Source: Thiosocius teredinicola (GTDB lineage Bacteria; Pseudomonadota; Gammaproteobacteria; Chromatiales; Chromatiaceae). Taken from it: a DNA stretch of 64,000 bases. Under the pieces are notes generated by a model. That model did not search any database, had not been told where the DNA came from, and saw nothing but the letters and a program-made list of their open reading frames with translations. A program made the translations under genes and the position numbers. Positions 36,017 to 44,761 of this stretch are shown piece after piece (the stretch's first letter is position 1; each line of letters opens with the position of its first letter). The stretch is taken from contig NZ_CP019936.1 in the NCBI RefSeq assembly GCF_002009425.1, forward strand, positions 3,707,297 to 3,771,296. Direction: 5' to 3'.

Positions 36017-36658
36017 ATGGCACATCCGCTGCGGTTCCTGTTCTTCGCGCTGATCGTTCGACCGTTGGTGCTGATCGTGTTGGGCCTGCATGTTCGACGG
36101 CGCGAGCTGATGCCGAATGCGGGGCCGGCAGTTGTCGTTGCAAACCACAACAGCCACCTCGATACGCTGGTGCTGATGTCGTTGTTTCCGCTGCGGCTAC
36201 TGCCGAAGATCCGTCCGGTAGCGGCCATGGATTACTTCATGACCAAGCCGTTCACGCGCTGGTTCGCCCTCAACATCATCGGCATCATCCCACTACAACG
36301 ACAGGTCAAGGCAGGTCACAAAGATCCGCTGTCCGACATGGTCGATGCGCTGGACCGCGGCGAAATACTGATCCTGTTTCCGGAAGGCAGCCGCGGCGAG
36401 CCTGAGCGCCTGGGGAAATTCAAGACCGGCGTCGCGCATCTGGCCAAGCGCCGTCCTGATGTACCCATCGTGCCGGTCTACCTGCACGGTCTGGGCATGG
36501 CACTACCCAAGGGTGAAGCCATCCTGGTGCCGTTCTTTTGCGATGTGTTCATCGGCCGGCATCTGCAATGGAGCGGTGACCGCAACGGGTTCATGGAAAC
36601 CCTTGGCGTCACCATGCAGGAACTGGTCGCCGAGGGTAACTTTCGGCAGTGGGAATGA
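36017..36658 (+). CDS. PlsC-type 1-acylglycerol-3-phosphate acyltransferase
   Basis: The 213-residue acyltransferase starts at ATG 36017. The catalytic NHNSHLDTLVL matches the NHxxxxD motif and LFPEGSRGEPERLGKFKTG is the substrate-binding FPEGTRS-like block. One N-terminal hydrophobic segment (about 5-25) anchors it to the inner membrane. With ynbA and ynbB it gives a self-contained route lysophosphatidate, then phosphatidate, then CDP-lipid, then a head-group lipid. In E. coli the third ynb gene is different. Confidence 0.88.
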   Translation: MAHPLRFLFFALIVRPLVLIVLGLHVRRRELMPNAGPAVVVANHNSHLDTLVLMSLFPLRLLPKIRPVAAMDYFMTKPFTRWFALNIIGIIPLQRQVKAGHKDPLSDMVDALDRGEILILFPEGSRGEPERLGKFKTGVAHLAKRRPDVPIVPVYLHGLGMALPKGEAILVPFFCDVFIGRHLQWSGDRNGFMETLGVTMQELVAEGNFRQWE

Positions 36659-36812
36659 CGAAAGCCGCCACCTTCGTCGCTTGGCAAAGTAAAGGAACGA
36701 GTTTCACCAAACGCCTCAGGAATGTAGGCAAGCCGCCGCTAGGCCGGGCATAATCGGCAAAAATGCTAGCCGCCGACTAGCCATAGCAACATAACAATCC
36801 AGGGACCGGGAC

Positions 36813-37349
36813 ATGCATATTCTGCTTGGTATCTTAGGGACAACTGTCACCATTCTCATTCTGCTCAACCGCCTCGCCGAAGCCGGCTTCGATCTGGGCG
36901 GCCTGAATCCGTTTCTGTGGCACCGTCGCCGCAAGTGGAAGAAGCAATACAACGGTAACCCGGTGTTCAAGATCGCCAGCCCGATGGATGCGACCGCCAT
37001 CCTGATGGTGGCCGCCGCCAAGGCCGATGGCGACATCTCGAAAGAAGACAAGAGCCTGCTGCTCGACAAGTTCGAGAACGATTTCAGCCTGTCGAAAAAG
37101 GACGCCGCGGGCCTTTTGATCTCAAGCGCTCACCTGCTCGGTGACGGCACCGAGGTTCGCAGCAATGTACGCAAGTTTCTGGCGCCCAGCGTCGACAAGT
37201 TCACCCCGGAACAGATCGACTCGGCCATGGCCTTGATCAGCGCAGCGGCCGGCAAAGAAGAAGATCGCCATCCGAACGCCGTAGAACTGCTGGCCGACGT
37301 ACGCAAAAGCCTTCAGGTTTCGAGCAATCAGCCCGCAGCCACTTGGTGA
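36813..37349 (+). CDS. TerB-like membrane-anchored protein
   Basis: The 178-residue protein has an N-terminal membrane helix (about 3-20), then a basic patch (HRRRKWKKQYN) and a helical TerB/DjlA-type domain (about 55-170). That domain contains MDATAILMVAAAKADGDISKEDKSLL and the repeat-like LLGDGTEVRSNVRKFL. TerB domains are acidic metal-binding modules in tellurite/stress systems and in co-chaperone DjlA. No other ter genes are near. Its own promoter probably lies in the 154-base gap upstream. Confidence 0.78.
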   Translation: MHILLGILGTTVTILILLNRLAEAGFDLGGLNPFLWHRRRKWKKQYNGNPVFKIASPMDATAILMVAAAKADGDISKEDKSLLLDKFENDFSLSKKDAAGLLISSAHLLGDGTEVRSNVRKFLAPSVDKFTPEQIDSAMALISAAAGKEEDRHPNAVELLADVRKSLQVSSNQPAATW

Positions 37350-37376
37350 GCTTTCAAGCCCGGCAATGGCCAGGCA

Positions 37377-38297
37377 TCACGGGCAGTTCTTTGAACCGAG
37401 GTCGGCCAGCATCACGGTCGGTTGGCTTTGATCGACAAACCGTGCGAGGTCGTTGCGCACCTCACGCAGATTGCCGATCAGGGTCGTTCGCTGATCGTCG
37501 TCCATGCTGTTGAACAGATCGGCGGTCAGACTGCTCCACTGCCGGCGAAACTCGTCGCTGCTGCGTAGCAGCTTGGGCGACTGATCCGCACGCTCAACCC
37601 ACCAGGCATGCAGGTGGTCACGTAGCCTTTCCTCGGATGCACCTTGCTTCAACAGGCGCACAAGCGTCTGCTGCTGTTGCTGCCGGTACGCGAACCAGTC
37701 CTGCGCAATATCCGGCATCTGTTTGACGGCATCGTCCACCATGCCGACCTGCGATGCGGTCAGATCGCCACTCCAGCGCTCCAACCGTTCAACATACCGT
37801 TCGACCCTGTCTGCGTGACGTTCCTCAGGATCTTCCTGTAGATAGTCGTCACGGTAGTCTTCATCGCGGTCGCGCAACTCGTCTTCGAGGTGAGCGACCT
37901 GATCGGCGGACAGTTCGCCGACGACCTGCATGCCGAGCGGCACGGCAAGCGCCGCGTGACGTCGATAGAGCTGGTCGGCGCTGTCCATCAGGCACTGAAT
38001 GTCGCTGGCGGTCGCATGCCCGGCGACCTGGACCTCGGCGGAATTCAGCCACTCGACGACCGGCGAAAGCAGCTGGCGACGGTGATCCGACATCACCCCG
38101 GCAAACGGTTCGCGCCACGCCTCGCGCTGTTCGTCGCTGGCGTCGACCAGCTCGCCGGTCCACCGCAGTATCAGCCAATCGGCGTTCTCGTACAGCATTT
38201 CGGTGCGGCTACAGGCGACCAATGCGGTGGCGAGCGCCATCAGCACGACCGCACGGACGATGCCGCTCACCTGGCGAATGTCGAATAACCTTTTCAC
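37377..38297 (-). CDS. DUF6279-family lipoprotein
   Basis: The 306-residue lipoprotein signal has a lipobox ATALVAC (Cys29). The mature part is helical and charged. Its opening LYENADWLILRWTGELVDASDEQREAW fits the DUF6279 family (function unknown). Gln-rich and acidic helices (RDRDEDYRDDYLQEDPEERHADR) occupy the middle. It is convergent with the TerB-like gene and has no obvious operon partner. Confidence 0.8.
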   Translation of the reverse strand: MKRLFDIRQVSGIVRAVVLMALATALVACSRTEMLYENADWLILRWTGELVDASDEQREAWREPFAGVMSDHRRQLLSPVVEWLNSAEVQVAGHATASDIQCLMDSADQLYRRHAALAVPLGMQVVGELSADQVAHLEDELRDRDEDYRDDYLQEDPEERHADRVERYVERLERWSGDLTASQVGMVDDAVKQMPDIAQDWFAYRQQQQQTLVRLLKQGASEERLRDHLHAWWVERADQSPKLLRSSDEFRRQWSSLTADLFNSMDDDQRTTLIGNLREVRNDLARFVDQSQPTVMLADLGSKNCP

Positions 38298-38434
38298 AGA
38301 GACTGGTATTCCTACTGGCTTCCCGCTCTAGACTGCGAACACGCGACGAAGTTTCGTCCCGAACCGCGTCCGTTGCTCCCCGAGTGGAATAGAACCACGA
38401 ATCCGCTGTCTAATGAATAACCACCACAACAACA

Positions 38435-38458
38435 AGGGGCGCGCAGGTCGCAGCCCCT
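38435..38458 (+). promoter_or_regulatory. Small hairpin in the dsrE-family gene leader
   Basis: AGGGGC (38435-38440) and GCCCCT (38453-38458) form a 6-base-pair stem just upstream of a GACAGAGGACAG ribosome-binding region and the ATG at 38483. It could affect translation or be incidental. Confidence 0.35.
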
Positions 38459-38482
38459 GGTAACCGCAGACAGAGGACAGCA

Positions 38483-38959
38483 ATGCCATCAGTCAACACA
38501 GCGCGACGCCGCGTGATTCAATGGATGAGCGCCGCGGGCGGCTTGTTTGCGCTCAAGCAAGCACAGGCGCACCACACCGACACACACTTCGAAGACAAAT
38601 CCGAGCATCAGATCGTCTATCAGTGCAACAAGGCCGACAACGATTACCTGTCGCACATCATGTTCTCGGTGGGCGAGTTGATTCGTAAACACGGCGACAA
38701 TGTGCAGATTATCGTCGCCTGCTTCGGGCCCGGGATTCATCTGCTCGGCGATCCGCCGGAACGCCCGGTCGACGAAGAAGCGCGTGAGCGCGCATCGTCG
38801 CTGGCAGCCTATGGCGTCGCGTTTCATGCCTGCAAAAATACGATGGACACCCTCGGCTGGACCGAAGAGAACCTAGTCGAATATGCCAAGGTCGTACCGA
38901 TCGGGGTCGAAGACATCATGCTGCTACAGGAGCAGGGGTTCAGCTACTTCAGTTGGTGA
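38483..38959 (+). CDS. Exported DsrE-family protein
   Basis: The 158-residue protein has an N-terminal twin-Arg-type signal (ARRRVIQWMSAAGGLFALKQAQA), then a DsrE/TusD-like domain. That domain contains HQIVYQCNKADNDYLSHIMFSV, NVQIIVACFGPGIHLL and GVAFHACKNTM, where family members often carry a functional Cys. Such periplasmic DsrE-like proteins occur in sulfur-oxidising and other bacteria, with unclear roles. The gene appears monocistronic. Confidence 0.82.
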   Translation: MPSVNTARRRVIQWMSAAGGLFALKQAQAHHTDTHFEDKSEHQIVYQCNKADNDYLSHIMFSVGELIRKHGDNVQIIVACFGPGIHLLGDPPERPVDEEARERASSLAAYGVAFHACKNTMDTLGWTEENLVEYAKVVPIGVEDIMLLQEQGFSYFSW

Positions 38960-38998
38960 AGTTGCCGGGAAAGTTGGCGGAACGCGCGGCCCCGCCGA

Positions 38999-40360
38999 TC
39001 AAGCGATGTGGCGCGCCAGCCCCGCCCCTACGGGGAGGCTGACACGAAAACTGGCGCCGCCGCCGGAGGCGTTCTCGACCCAGATCCTGCCATGATGCGC
39101 GCGCACGATCTCGCGGCAGATCGCCAGCCCAAGGCCGCTGCCGCCGACTTTGGCCGCACCGTTTGCGGTCTGCACGAAGTCGTCGAAGATGCGTTCCTTA
39201 TCCGCATCGGCAATACCTTCTCCCTGGTCGTCAACGCATAACAACAACTGCGACTGATTGCCGGTCAAGGTGATATGCATCGTTGAGCCGGACGGCGAGA
39301 ACTTCAGTGCATTGCTGATCAGGTTGCGCACAACCTGCTTGATGCGATCGGCATCGACCACACCCACCACCGGATCCACCGCCGCGAACAGCTTTACGCT
39401 TCGCGCATGCGCCATGGACTCGAATTCGCCGATCACCGCATTCACCAGGCCGCTCATCTCGGCCGGCTGAAACGAAAACTCGAGTTTGCCCGACTCCATC
39501 TTGGAAAGATCGAGCAGTTCGTCGACCAGGTTCAGCAGTGTCGTTCCTGCGCTCTGGATGCGGTTGAAATAACGCAGCATCTTTTGCTGGTCGGTAGAGT
39601 GATCCGGACTCAGCGCCATGTCGGAGAAGGCGATGATCGCGTGCAACGGCGTGCGTAGCTCGTGCGCCATGCTCGCCACCAGCTGACTTTTGGATTCGTT
39701 GGCCTCGACCGCGAGCTGCATGGCATGGGCCAACTCGGCGGTGCGTTCGTCGACCATTTCCTTGAGCTGTTCGCGGTCGATCAACAACGCCTGTTCGCGC
39801 TGCTGCGACTCGTGAATCTCGATATGCACCAGCGCCTGTTCGATCAACAGCAGCATGCGTCGCATGATCTGCGTGTGGCTGCGCGAGAAATGCCCGCGCT
39901 CCGGGCTCGTCGCGATCAGCAGCCCCGACCGTCCACCGTAGGTCAGCGGCCCATGCAGCGCCGAGGTGACGATCTTGTGAACCCCTTCCGGCTGAACCTG
40001 CCATTCTGAGATCTGCGAGACATCGAAGCTGGCCACGGTCTCGCCGCTCACAACCCGATCAAACAGGTTTCCGTGGTACCAGCGACTGTTTTCAAACAGC
40101 GCATTGCTGGCAAACGGCACGTCGATCACGCCGTCTTCAGCGATCCGCAGGACAAAGACGTCGCGACAACCCATCGATTCACGCATCAGTGTCGAGAGCT
40201 CATCGAACATCGCCTTGGGCGTTTCGGCGAAACTGAGGCTGTGTAATCCCTGTAGCAACATCTCGTTGGTCTGGCGCAGACGAGCCTCGCGATCACGCAG
40301 GCGTTCGAGATCGATCAGCGCCTCGCGCAACAGCTCAGCGCTGTCGCTGCTACCACTCAT
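38999..40360 (-). CDS. GAF-containing sensor histidine kinase
   Basis: The 453-residue cytoplasmic kinase has no membrane segment. A coiled coil lies at about 8-45, a GAF-like domain at about 45-180, then another coiled coil. The HisKA domain has the phosphorylation site in SMAHELRTPLHAIIAFSDMA, and the HATPase domain carries the N box (QVVRNLISNALKFSP), G1 (DDQGEGI) and G2 (GGSGLGLAI). There is no receiver or Hpt domain, so a separate response regulator is needed; none is adjacent. Its start overlaps the FIST gene stop by 11 bases, which implies a shared signalling unit. Confidence 0.9.
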   Translation of the reverse strand: MSGSSDSAELLREALIDLERLRDREARLRQTNEMLLQGLHSLSFAETPKAMFDELSTLMRESMGCRDVFVLRIAEDGVIDVPFASNALFENSRWYHGNLFDRVVSGETVASFDVSQISEWQVQPEGVHKIVTSALHGPLTYGGRSGLLIATSPERGHFSRSHTQIMRRMLLLIEQALVHIEIHESQQREQALLIDREQLKEMVDERTAELAHAMQLAVEANESKSQLVASMAHELRTPLHAIIAFSDMALSPDHSTDQQKMLRYFNRIQSAGTTLLNLVDELLDLSKMESGKLEFSFQPAEMSGLVNAVIGEFESMAHARSVKLFAAVDPVVGVVDADRIKQVVRNLISNALKFSPSGSTMHITLTGNQSQLLLCVDDQGEGIADADKERIFDDFVQTANGAAKVGGSGLGLAICREIVRAHHGRIWVENASGGGASFRVSLPVGAGLARHIA

Positions 40361-41549
40361 GCTGCACCTTGCCGAACAACACGACTGAGATCATCAGATT
40401 GCCGTGGTAGTTTCGCCCCTCGCTGATGCAGCCCTGTTCGCCGAAGGTGAAGGCACCGAGAAACGGCGCGCTACCCAAGGCCGCCGATATTTCCGCAGGC
40501 ACACGATGCATCTGGTCCTGTACCGTCAACATGCAACCAGCGCAATAGATCACCAACGCACCGGCGATGTCATCGGTCTGCATATCGACCGAGCGCGCCG
40601 CCGACACGGCAACGCGTCCGGCGCGGGTCAACAATGACTCGCGGTCGCCGGTCATCAAGACGATCTCGTCACCTTCGGCGACGTCGGTGAACAGACGCAG
40701 CCCACCGCTTTCGGTCACGGCCTCGGGATGTGACAAGCGGAAATAATCTACACCTTCATTGGCGCCTATCGGTCTGCCCAGCGGAAACAGCGAGGTACCG
40801 GACAATACGCTGCAGGGTTCACGCGTATGCCCCTGCAGCGCGCCGGCCGTCCAGGCTTCATAGACATCGGCAGCCGGCTGGCCATCGATTTCGCGAATGG
40901 TCCGGTTTTCGGCGCGCGTCACCCGGCCTTTGTGCTCCGTGGGTTGATAACCGCTGTGGAACGACCAGGCTACCGAGGTGCTGGGAAATAACACGGCCAC
41001 GGATACGGCATCGGTAAAACTGTGCCAGTCGCAGAACTGGTGCCACTTGCCCGACACGTCGTTGTCAGCGGTACTGCCTCCGGCCACCGGCACATTCGGT
41101 CCGACGACGTCGGCGATGCCGGCGAGTATCGCTTCCTCTCTGCCGGGTGCGGCCGATAGCCAGATCAGTGTCGGCATTTCACCGGCACGACCAGCCACCT
41201 CGAGCGCGCGCTCGGTCGCCGCCTTTGCCGCCGCACGTGCATCGTCACCGCTGGGCTCTGCCGCAGCACCATAGGCGCCGTTCGGATCGAAAACAGCGAA
41301 CATGCCGACCCCTGATCCAGCGCGCGAATGAAATCCCTGTGCGCTCATCACGCCCTGGCAGGAGGTGCCGCCGAGCATCGGCGTATCGGGATATCTGTTC
41401 TGCAGCAGCGGCAGGATCTGTTCAGCGGAATAACCTACCGATGCATATGCAATCAGTAGATCGGGGGATGCGCCTTCAATAGCGTCCGTCAGTTCCGTAA
41501 CGGCCGTCTGCTCATCCGCTGCAGTGCTATAACTGGTAGCGATTCGCAT
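40350..41549 (-). CDS. FIST-domain (FIST_N/FIST_C) sensory protein
   Basis: The 399-residue soluble protein has FIST_N (about 25-220; LLIAYASVGYSAEQILPLLQ, MLGGTSCQGVMS, VPVAGGSTADND) and FIST_C (about 240-385; VTRAENRTIREIDGQPAADVYEAWT, GALVIYCAGCMLTVQDQM, PFLGAFTFGEQG). FIST domains are predicted small-ligand sensors coupled to signal-transduction outputs. Translational overlap with the downstream histidine kinase suggests they work as a pair. Confidence 0.9.
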   Translation of the reverse strand: MRIATSYSTAADEQTAVTELTDAIEGASPDLLIAYASVGYSAEQILPLLQNRYPDTPMLGGTSCQGVMSAQGFHSRAGSGVGMFAVFDPNGAYGAAAEPSGDDARAAAKAATERALEVAGRAGEMPTLIWLSAAPGREEAILAGIADVVGPNVPVAGGSTADNDVSGKWHQFCDWHSFTDAVSVAVLFPSTSVAWSFHSGYQPTEHKGRVTRAENRTIREIDGQPAADVYEAWTAGALQGHTREPCSVLSGTSLFPLGRPIGANEGVDYFRLSHPEAVTESGGLRLFTDVAEGDEIVLMTGDRESLLTRAGRVAVSAARSVDMQTDDIAGALVIYCAGCMLTVQDQMHRVPAEISAALGSAPFLGAFTFGEQGCISEGRNYHGNLMISVVLFGKVQHEW

Positions 41550-41677
41550 ATCACGGTTGTCCTTAGAATCCGTATCTTGTTGATCGCGGCTTGAGGGGCG
41601 TTTTCTTTAGCGCCGCAGCCCATGTGCCGTTTCGTTCTGCTGATATAAATCAAGTTAGCAGGCGTTGCGTGCACCGT

Positions 41678-44600
41678 TCAGTGAAAATCGCGTGACACCA
41701 CCGGCAATCCGCCAAGCAGATCGCTGTGATTCTCAAGGTGTCGACACATCAGGTGCTGCACACCGTCGGCGCGTTGTATTTCGGCAACCACGCCAAGCAG
41801 TTGCGAACCCAGCAGCACCTTGCGTTGACGCTCGGCCAGATCGGCCCAAATCAGCAAATTCATGCCGCCGCATTCATCTTCGAGCGTGACGAAAATCGCC
41901 CGGCCATTACCCGGACGCTGGCGGATCAGCACCAGGCCGGCGGCGCGCACGATCTCGCCCGGGGCACGCTGTGCAACCTCGGCCGACGACAACAGGCCGC
42001 GTGCGCGCAGATGCGGGCGAATCAATGCCAAGGGATGCTCTCGCAGTGTCAGCCCCATCTGTGCGTAGTCGGCCAGCACCGCCTGCCCGGCATTCGGTTT
42101 GCGCAGTCGCGGTTTGGTTTCGCGAAAACGCTCCAACCCGTCGAGTGCCTGCGCATTTTCGATGCCGGCCACCTCCCAGGCCGCCAGGTGACGATGCCCC
42201 GTCAGTCCTTGCAAGGCATCCGCTGCGGCCAGTGCTTTCAGGTCGGCACGGTTCAGGCCGGCGCGCCGGGTCAGGTCCTGAATGTCGACAAACGCCTGTT
42301 CACGCCGTACCGCCTCGATACGCTCGGCACCTGCCTGCGACAGCCCGCGCACCAGGCACAATCCCAGGCGCAACGCCGGCCCATAACCATCATCCGGCCT
42401 TTCCAGGCTGCAATCCCGATCGCTGCGCATGACATCGACCGGCAACACCTCGACGCCATGCTCGCGCGCATCGCGCACCAGTTGTGCCGGCGCATAAAAA
42501 CCCATCGGCTGGCTGTTGATCAGCGAGGCACAGAAGGCCGCCGGGTGATAACACTTCAGCCAAGCCGAGACATACACCAGCAAGGCAAAGCTGGCGGCGT
42601 GCGATTCGGGAAAACCGTAATCACCGAAACCGAGTATCTGGCGATAGACCCGTTCGGCAAACTCACGTCGATAACCGCGTGCCTGCATGCCGCTCATCAA
42701 CTTTTTCTGATACGGCTCGAGACCACCGCGCCGCTTCCATGCCGCCATCGCGCGCCGCAGCTGGTCGGCCTCGCCCGGCGTGAATCCGGCCGCGACCATC
42801 GCCAGCTTGATCACCTGCTCCTGAAAGATCGGCACACCGAGCGTGCGTTCGAGCACCGAGCGCACCTCCTCCGACGGATAGTCGACCGCCTCGAGTTTCT
42901 GCCGCCGCCGCAGATAGGGATGCACCATGTCGCCCTGGATCGGACCCGGGCGCACGATCGCGACCTCGATCACCAGATCGTAATAGTTCTTCGGCTTCAA
43001 ACGCGGCAGCATCGACATCTGCGCACGCGACTCGATCTGGAACACGCCGATCGTGTCGGCCTGTTGAATCATCGCGTATACCTTCGGGTCTTCGGCCGGC
43101 ACGCTGTCCAGGCACAAGAGCTCGCCGACACTACCTCGATACCGATTGATCAGATCGAACGCACGCCGGATTGCCGACAACATACCAAGCGCCAGCACAT
43201 CCACCTTCAACAGACCGAGCGCCTCGAGATCGTCCTTCTCCCATTGGATGACGGTGCGCTCGGCCATCGAGGCATTCTCAATCGGTACCAATTCATCGAG
43301 CCGGCCGGCAGCGATCACGAAACCACCGACATGCTGCGACAGATGACGCGGAAAACCACGCAGGGTATTCACCAGCACGAGCAGGCGCTGCAACACCGGG
43401 TTGGCCGGATCGAAACCGGCCTCGGCCAGATGCTCCGGCTTGATCTCAGCATGCCGACGCCACGCAGCAACACTCGCGATCAAGGCCTCGACCTGTTCGG
43501 TGCCCAGGCCCAAGGCCTTGCCGACATCACGCACCGCACTGCGTGTGCGATAGGTGATCACGGTCGCGGCCAGCGCGGCGCGATCACGACCGTATTTGTT
43601 GTAGATGTACTGGATCACCTCTTCGCGACGCTGGTGTTCGAAGTCGACATCGATATCCGGCGGCTCGTTGCGCTCACGCGAGATGAAGCGCTCGAACAAT
43701 AGGTTCATGCGCGCCGGATCGACCTCGGTGACACCCAGGCAGTAACACACCGCCGAGTTGGCTGCCGAACCGCGCCCCTGACACAGAATCTGCTGCTCGC
43801 GCGCATAGCGCACGATGTCCCATACCGTCAGAAAGTACGGTTCGTATTCCAGCTCGGCGATCAATGCCAGTTCGTATTCGATCTGTTTACGCACCGCTGA
43901 TGAACAGCCGTCCGGCCAGCGTCGTTGCACGCCCTCTTCGGTCAGTTGGCGCAGATAGGCGCGTGGTGTGATACCTGTCGGCGTGACGTCATCCGGGTAT
44001 TGATAACGCACCTCGTCGAGTGAGAAGCGACAACGCTCGACGACACGCAATGTCTCTTGCAACAGGGCGGCTGGGTATAAATCAGCGAGATCATCGATCG
44101 AGCGCAGGTGGCGTTCACCGTTCGACAAGCGTGCATAACCCAACGCCGCCACCGGCGTGTTCAAACGAATGGCCGTGATCACATCGTGCAAGGCGCGCCG
44201 ACCGCGTACATGCATACGCACACCGCCACTGGCCAGGCGCGGTAATTGATAGCGTGCCGCGATGTCGGCACTGCGTTGCAGGCGACTATCGTCCTGCCCA
44301 TCGCGCAACAACTCGACGGCCAGCCAAGCACGCCCCTCGAAGTTTTTAGCAAACCAGGCAAAAGCCTCATCCGTCAGTGCGTGCTCGAACGGCAACAGGG
44401 CGAGACAATCCGACAGGCCTTGTTCGAGATCGGCACGCTGCAACACATAGCTGCCTTTACCGGCATGCCGCCGCCCATGTGTAATCAGCCGGCATAGCTG
44501 CGCATAACCGGCTCGGTTGGTCGCCAGCAACACCATCGTCGGCCCGTCACTTAAACGGATCTCGGTGCCGATGATCAGCTGCAGGCCGAGCTGCTTGGCC

Positions 44601-44758
44601 TGCTGGTGCGCACGCACCACACCCGATACCGAGCACTCATCGGTAATCGCCAAGGCGCGATAGCCCAGCGCATGCGCACGCTCGACCAGTTCCTCAGGCT
44701 GCGAGGCAGCCTGCAGAAAGCTGTAATTGCTCAGGCAGTGCAGTTCGGCGTAATGCAT
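41678..44758 (-). CDS. dnaE2: Error-prone DNA polymerase DnaE2
   Basis: The 1026-residue C-family polymerase is the catalytic part of the ImuA-ImuB-DnaE2 mutasome. The PHP domain opens with AELHCLSNYSFLQAASQPEE, in which the canonical HxH metal motif is degenerate as in other DnaE2 proteins. The catalytic aspartates are in EPPDIDVDFEHQRREEVIQY. The IYQEQVI-like segment reads VPIFQEQVIKLAMVAAGF. A C-terminal OB fold follows (EIVRAAGLVLIRQRP). It starts three bases after imuB. Confidence 0.95.
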   Translation of the reverse strand: MHYAELHCLSNYSFLQAASQPEELVERAHALGYRALAITDECSVSGVVRAHQQAKQLGLQLIIGTEIRLSDGPTMVLLATNRAGYAQLCRLITHGRRHAGKGSYVLQRADLEQGLSDCLALLPFEHALTDEAFAWFAKNFEGRAWLAVELLRDGQDDSRLQRSADIAARYQLPRLASGGVRMHVRGRRALHDVITAIRLNTPVAALGYARLSNGERHLRSIDDLADLYPAALLQETLRVVERCRFSLDEVRYQYPDDVTPTGITPRAYLRQLTEEGVQRRWPDGCSSAVRKQIEYELALIAELEYEPYFLTVWDIVRYAREQQILCQGRGSAANSAVCYCLGVTEVDPARMNLLFERFISRERNEPPDIDVDFEHQRREEVIQYIYNKYGRDRAALAATVITYRTRSAVRDVGKALGLGTEQVEALIASVAAWRRHAEIKPEHLAEAGFDPANPVLQRLLVLVNTLRGFPRHLSQHVGGFVIAAGRLDELVPIENASMAERTVIQWEKDDLEALGLLKVDVLALGMLSAIRRAFDLINRYRGSVGELLCLDSVPAEDPKVYAMIQQADTIGVFQIESRAQMSMLPRLKPKNYYDLVIEVAIVRPGPIQGDMVHPYLRRRQKLEAVDYPSEEVRSVLERTLGVPIFQEQVIKLAMVAAGFTPGEADQLRRAMAAWKRRGGLEPYQKKLMSGMQARGYRREFAERVYRQILGFGDYGFPESHAASFALLVYVSAWLKCYHPAAFCASLINSQPMGFYAPAQLVRDAREHGVEVLPVDVMRSDRDCSLERPDDGYGPALRLGLCLVRGLSQAGAERIEAVRREQAFVDIQDLTRRAGLNRADLKALAAADALQGLTGHRHLAAWEVAGIENAQALDGLERFRETKPRLRKPNAGQAVLADYAQMGLTLREHPLALIRPHLRARGLLSSAEVAQRAPGEIVRAAGLVLIRQRPGNGRAIFVTLEDECGGMNLLIWADLAERQRKVLLGSQLLGVVAEIQRADGVQHLMCRHLENHSDLLGGLPVVSRDFH

Positions 44759-44761
44759 GGT

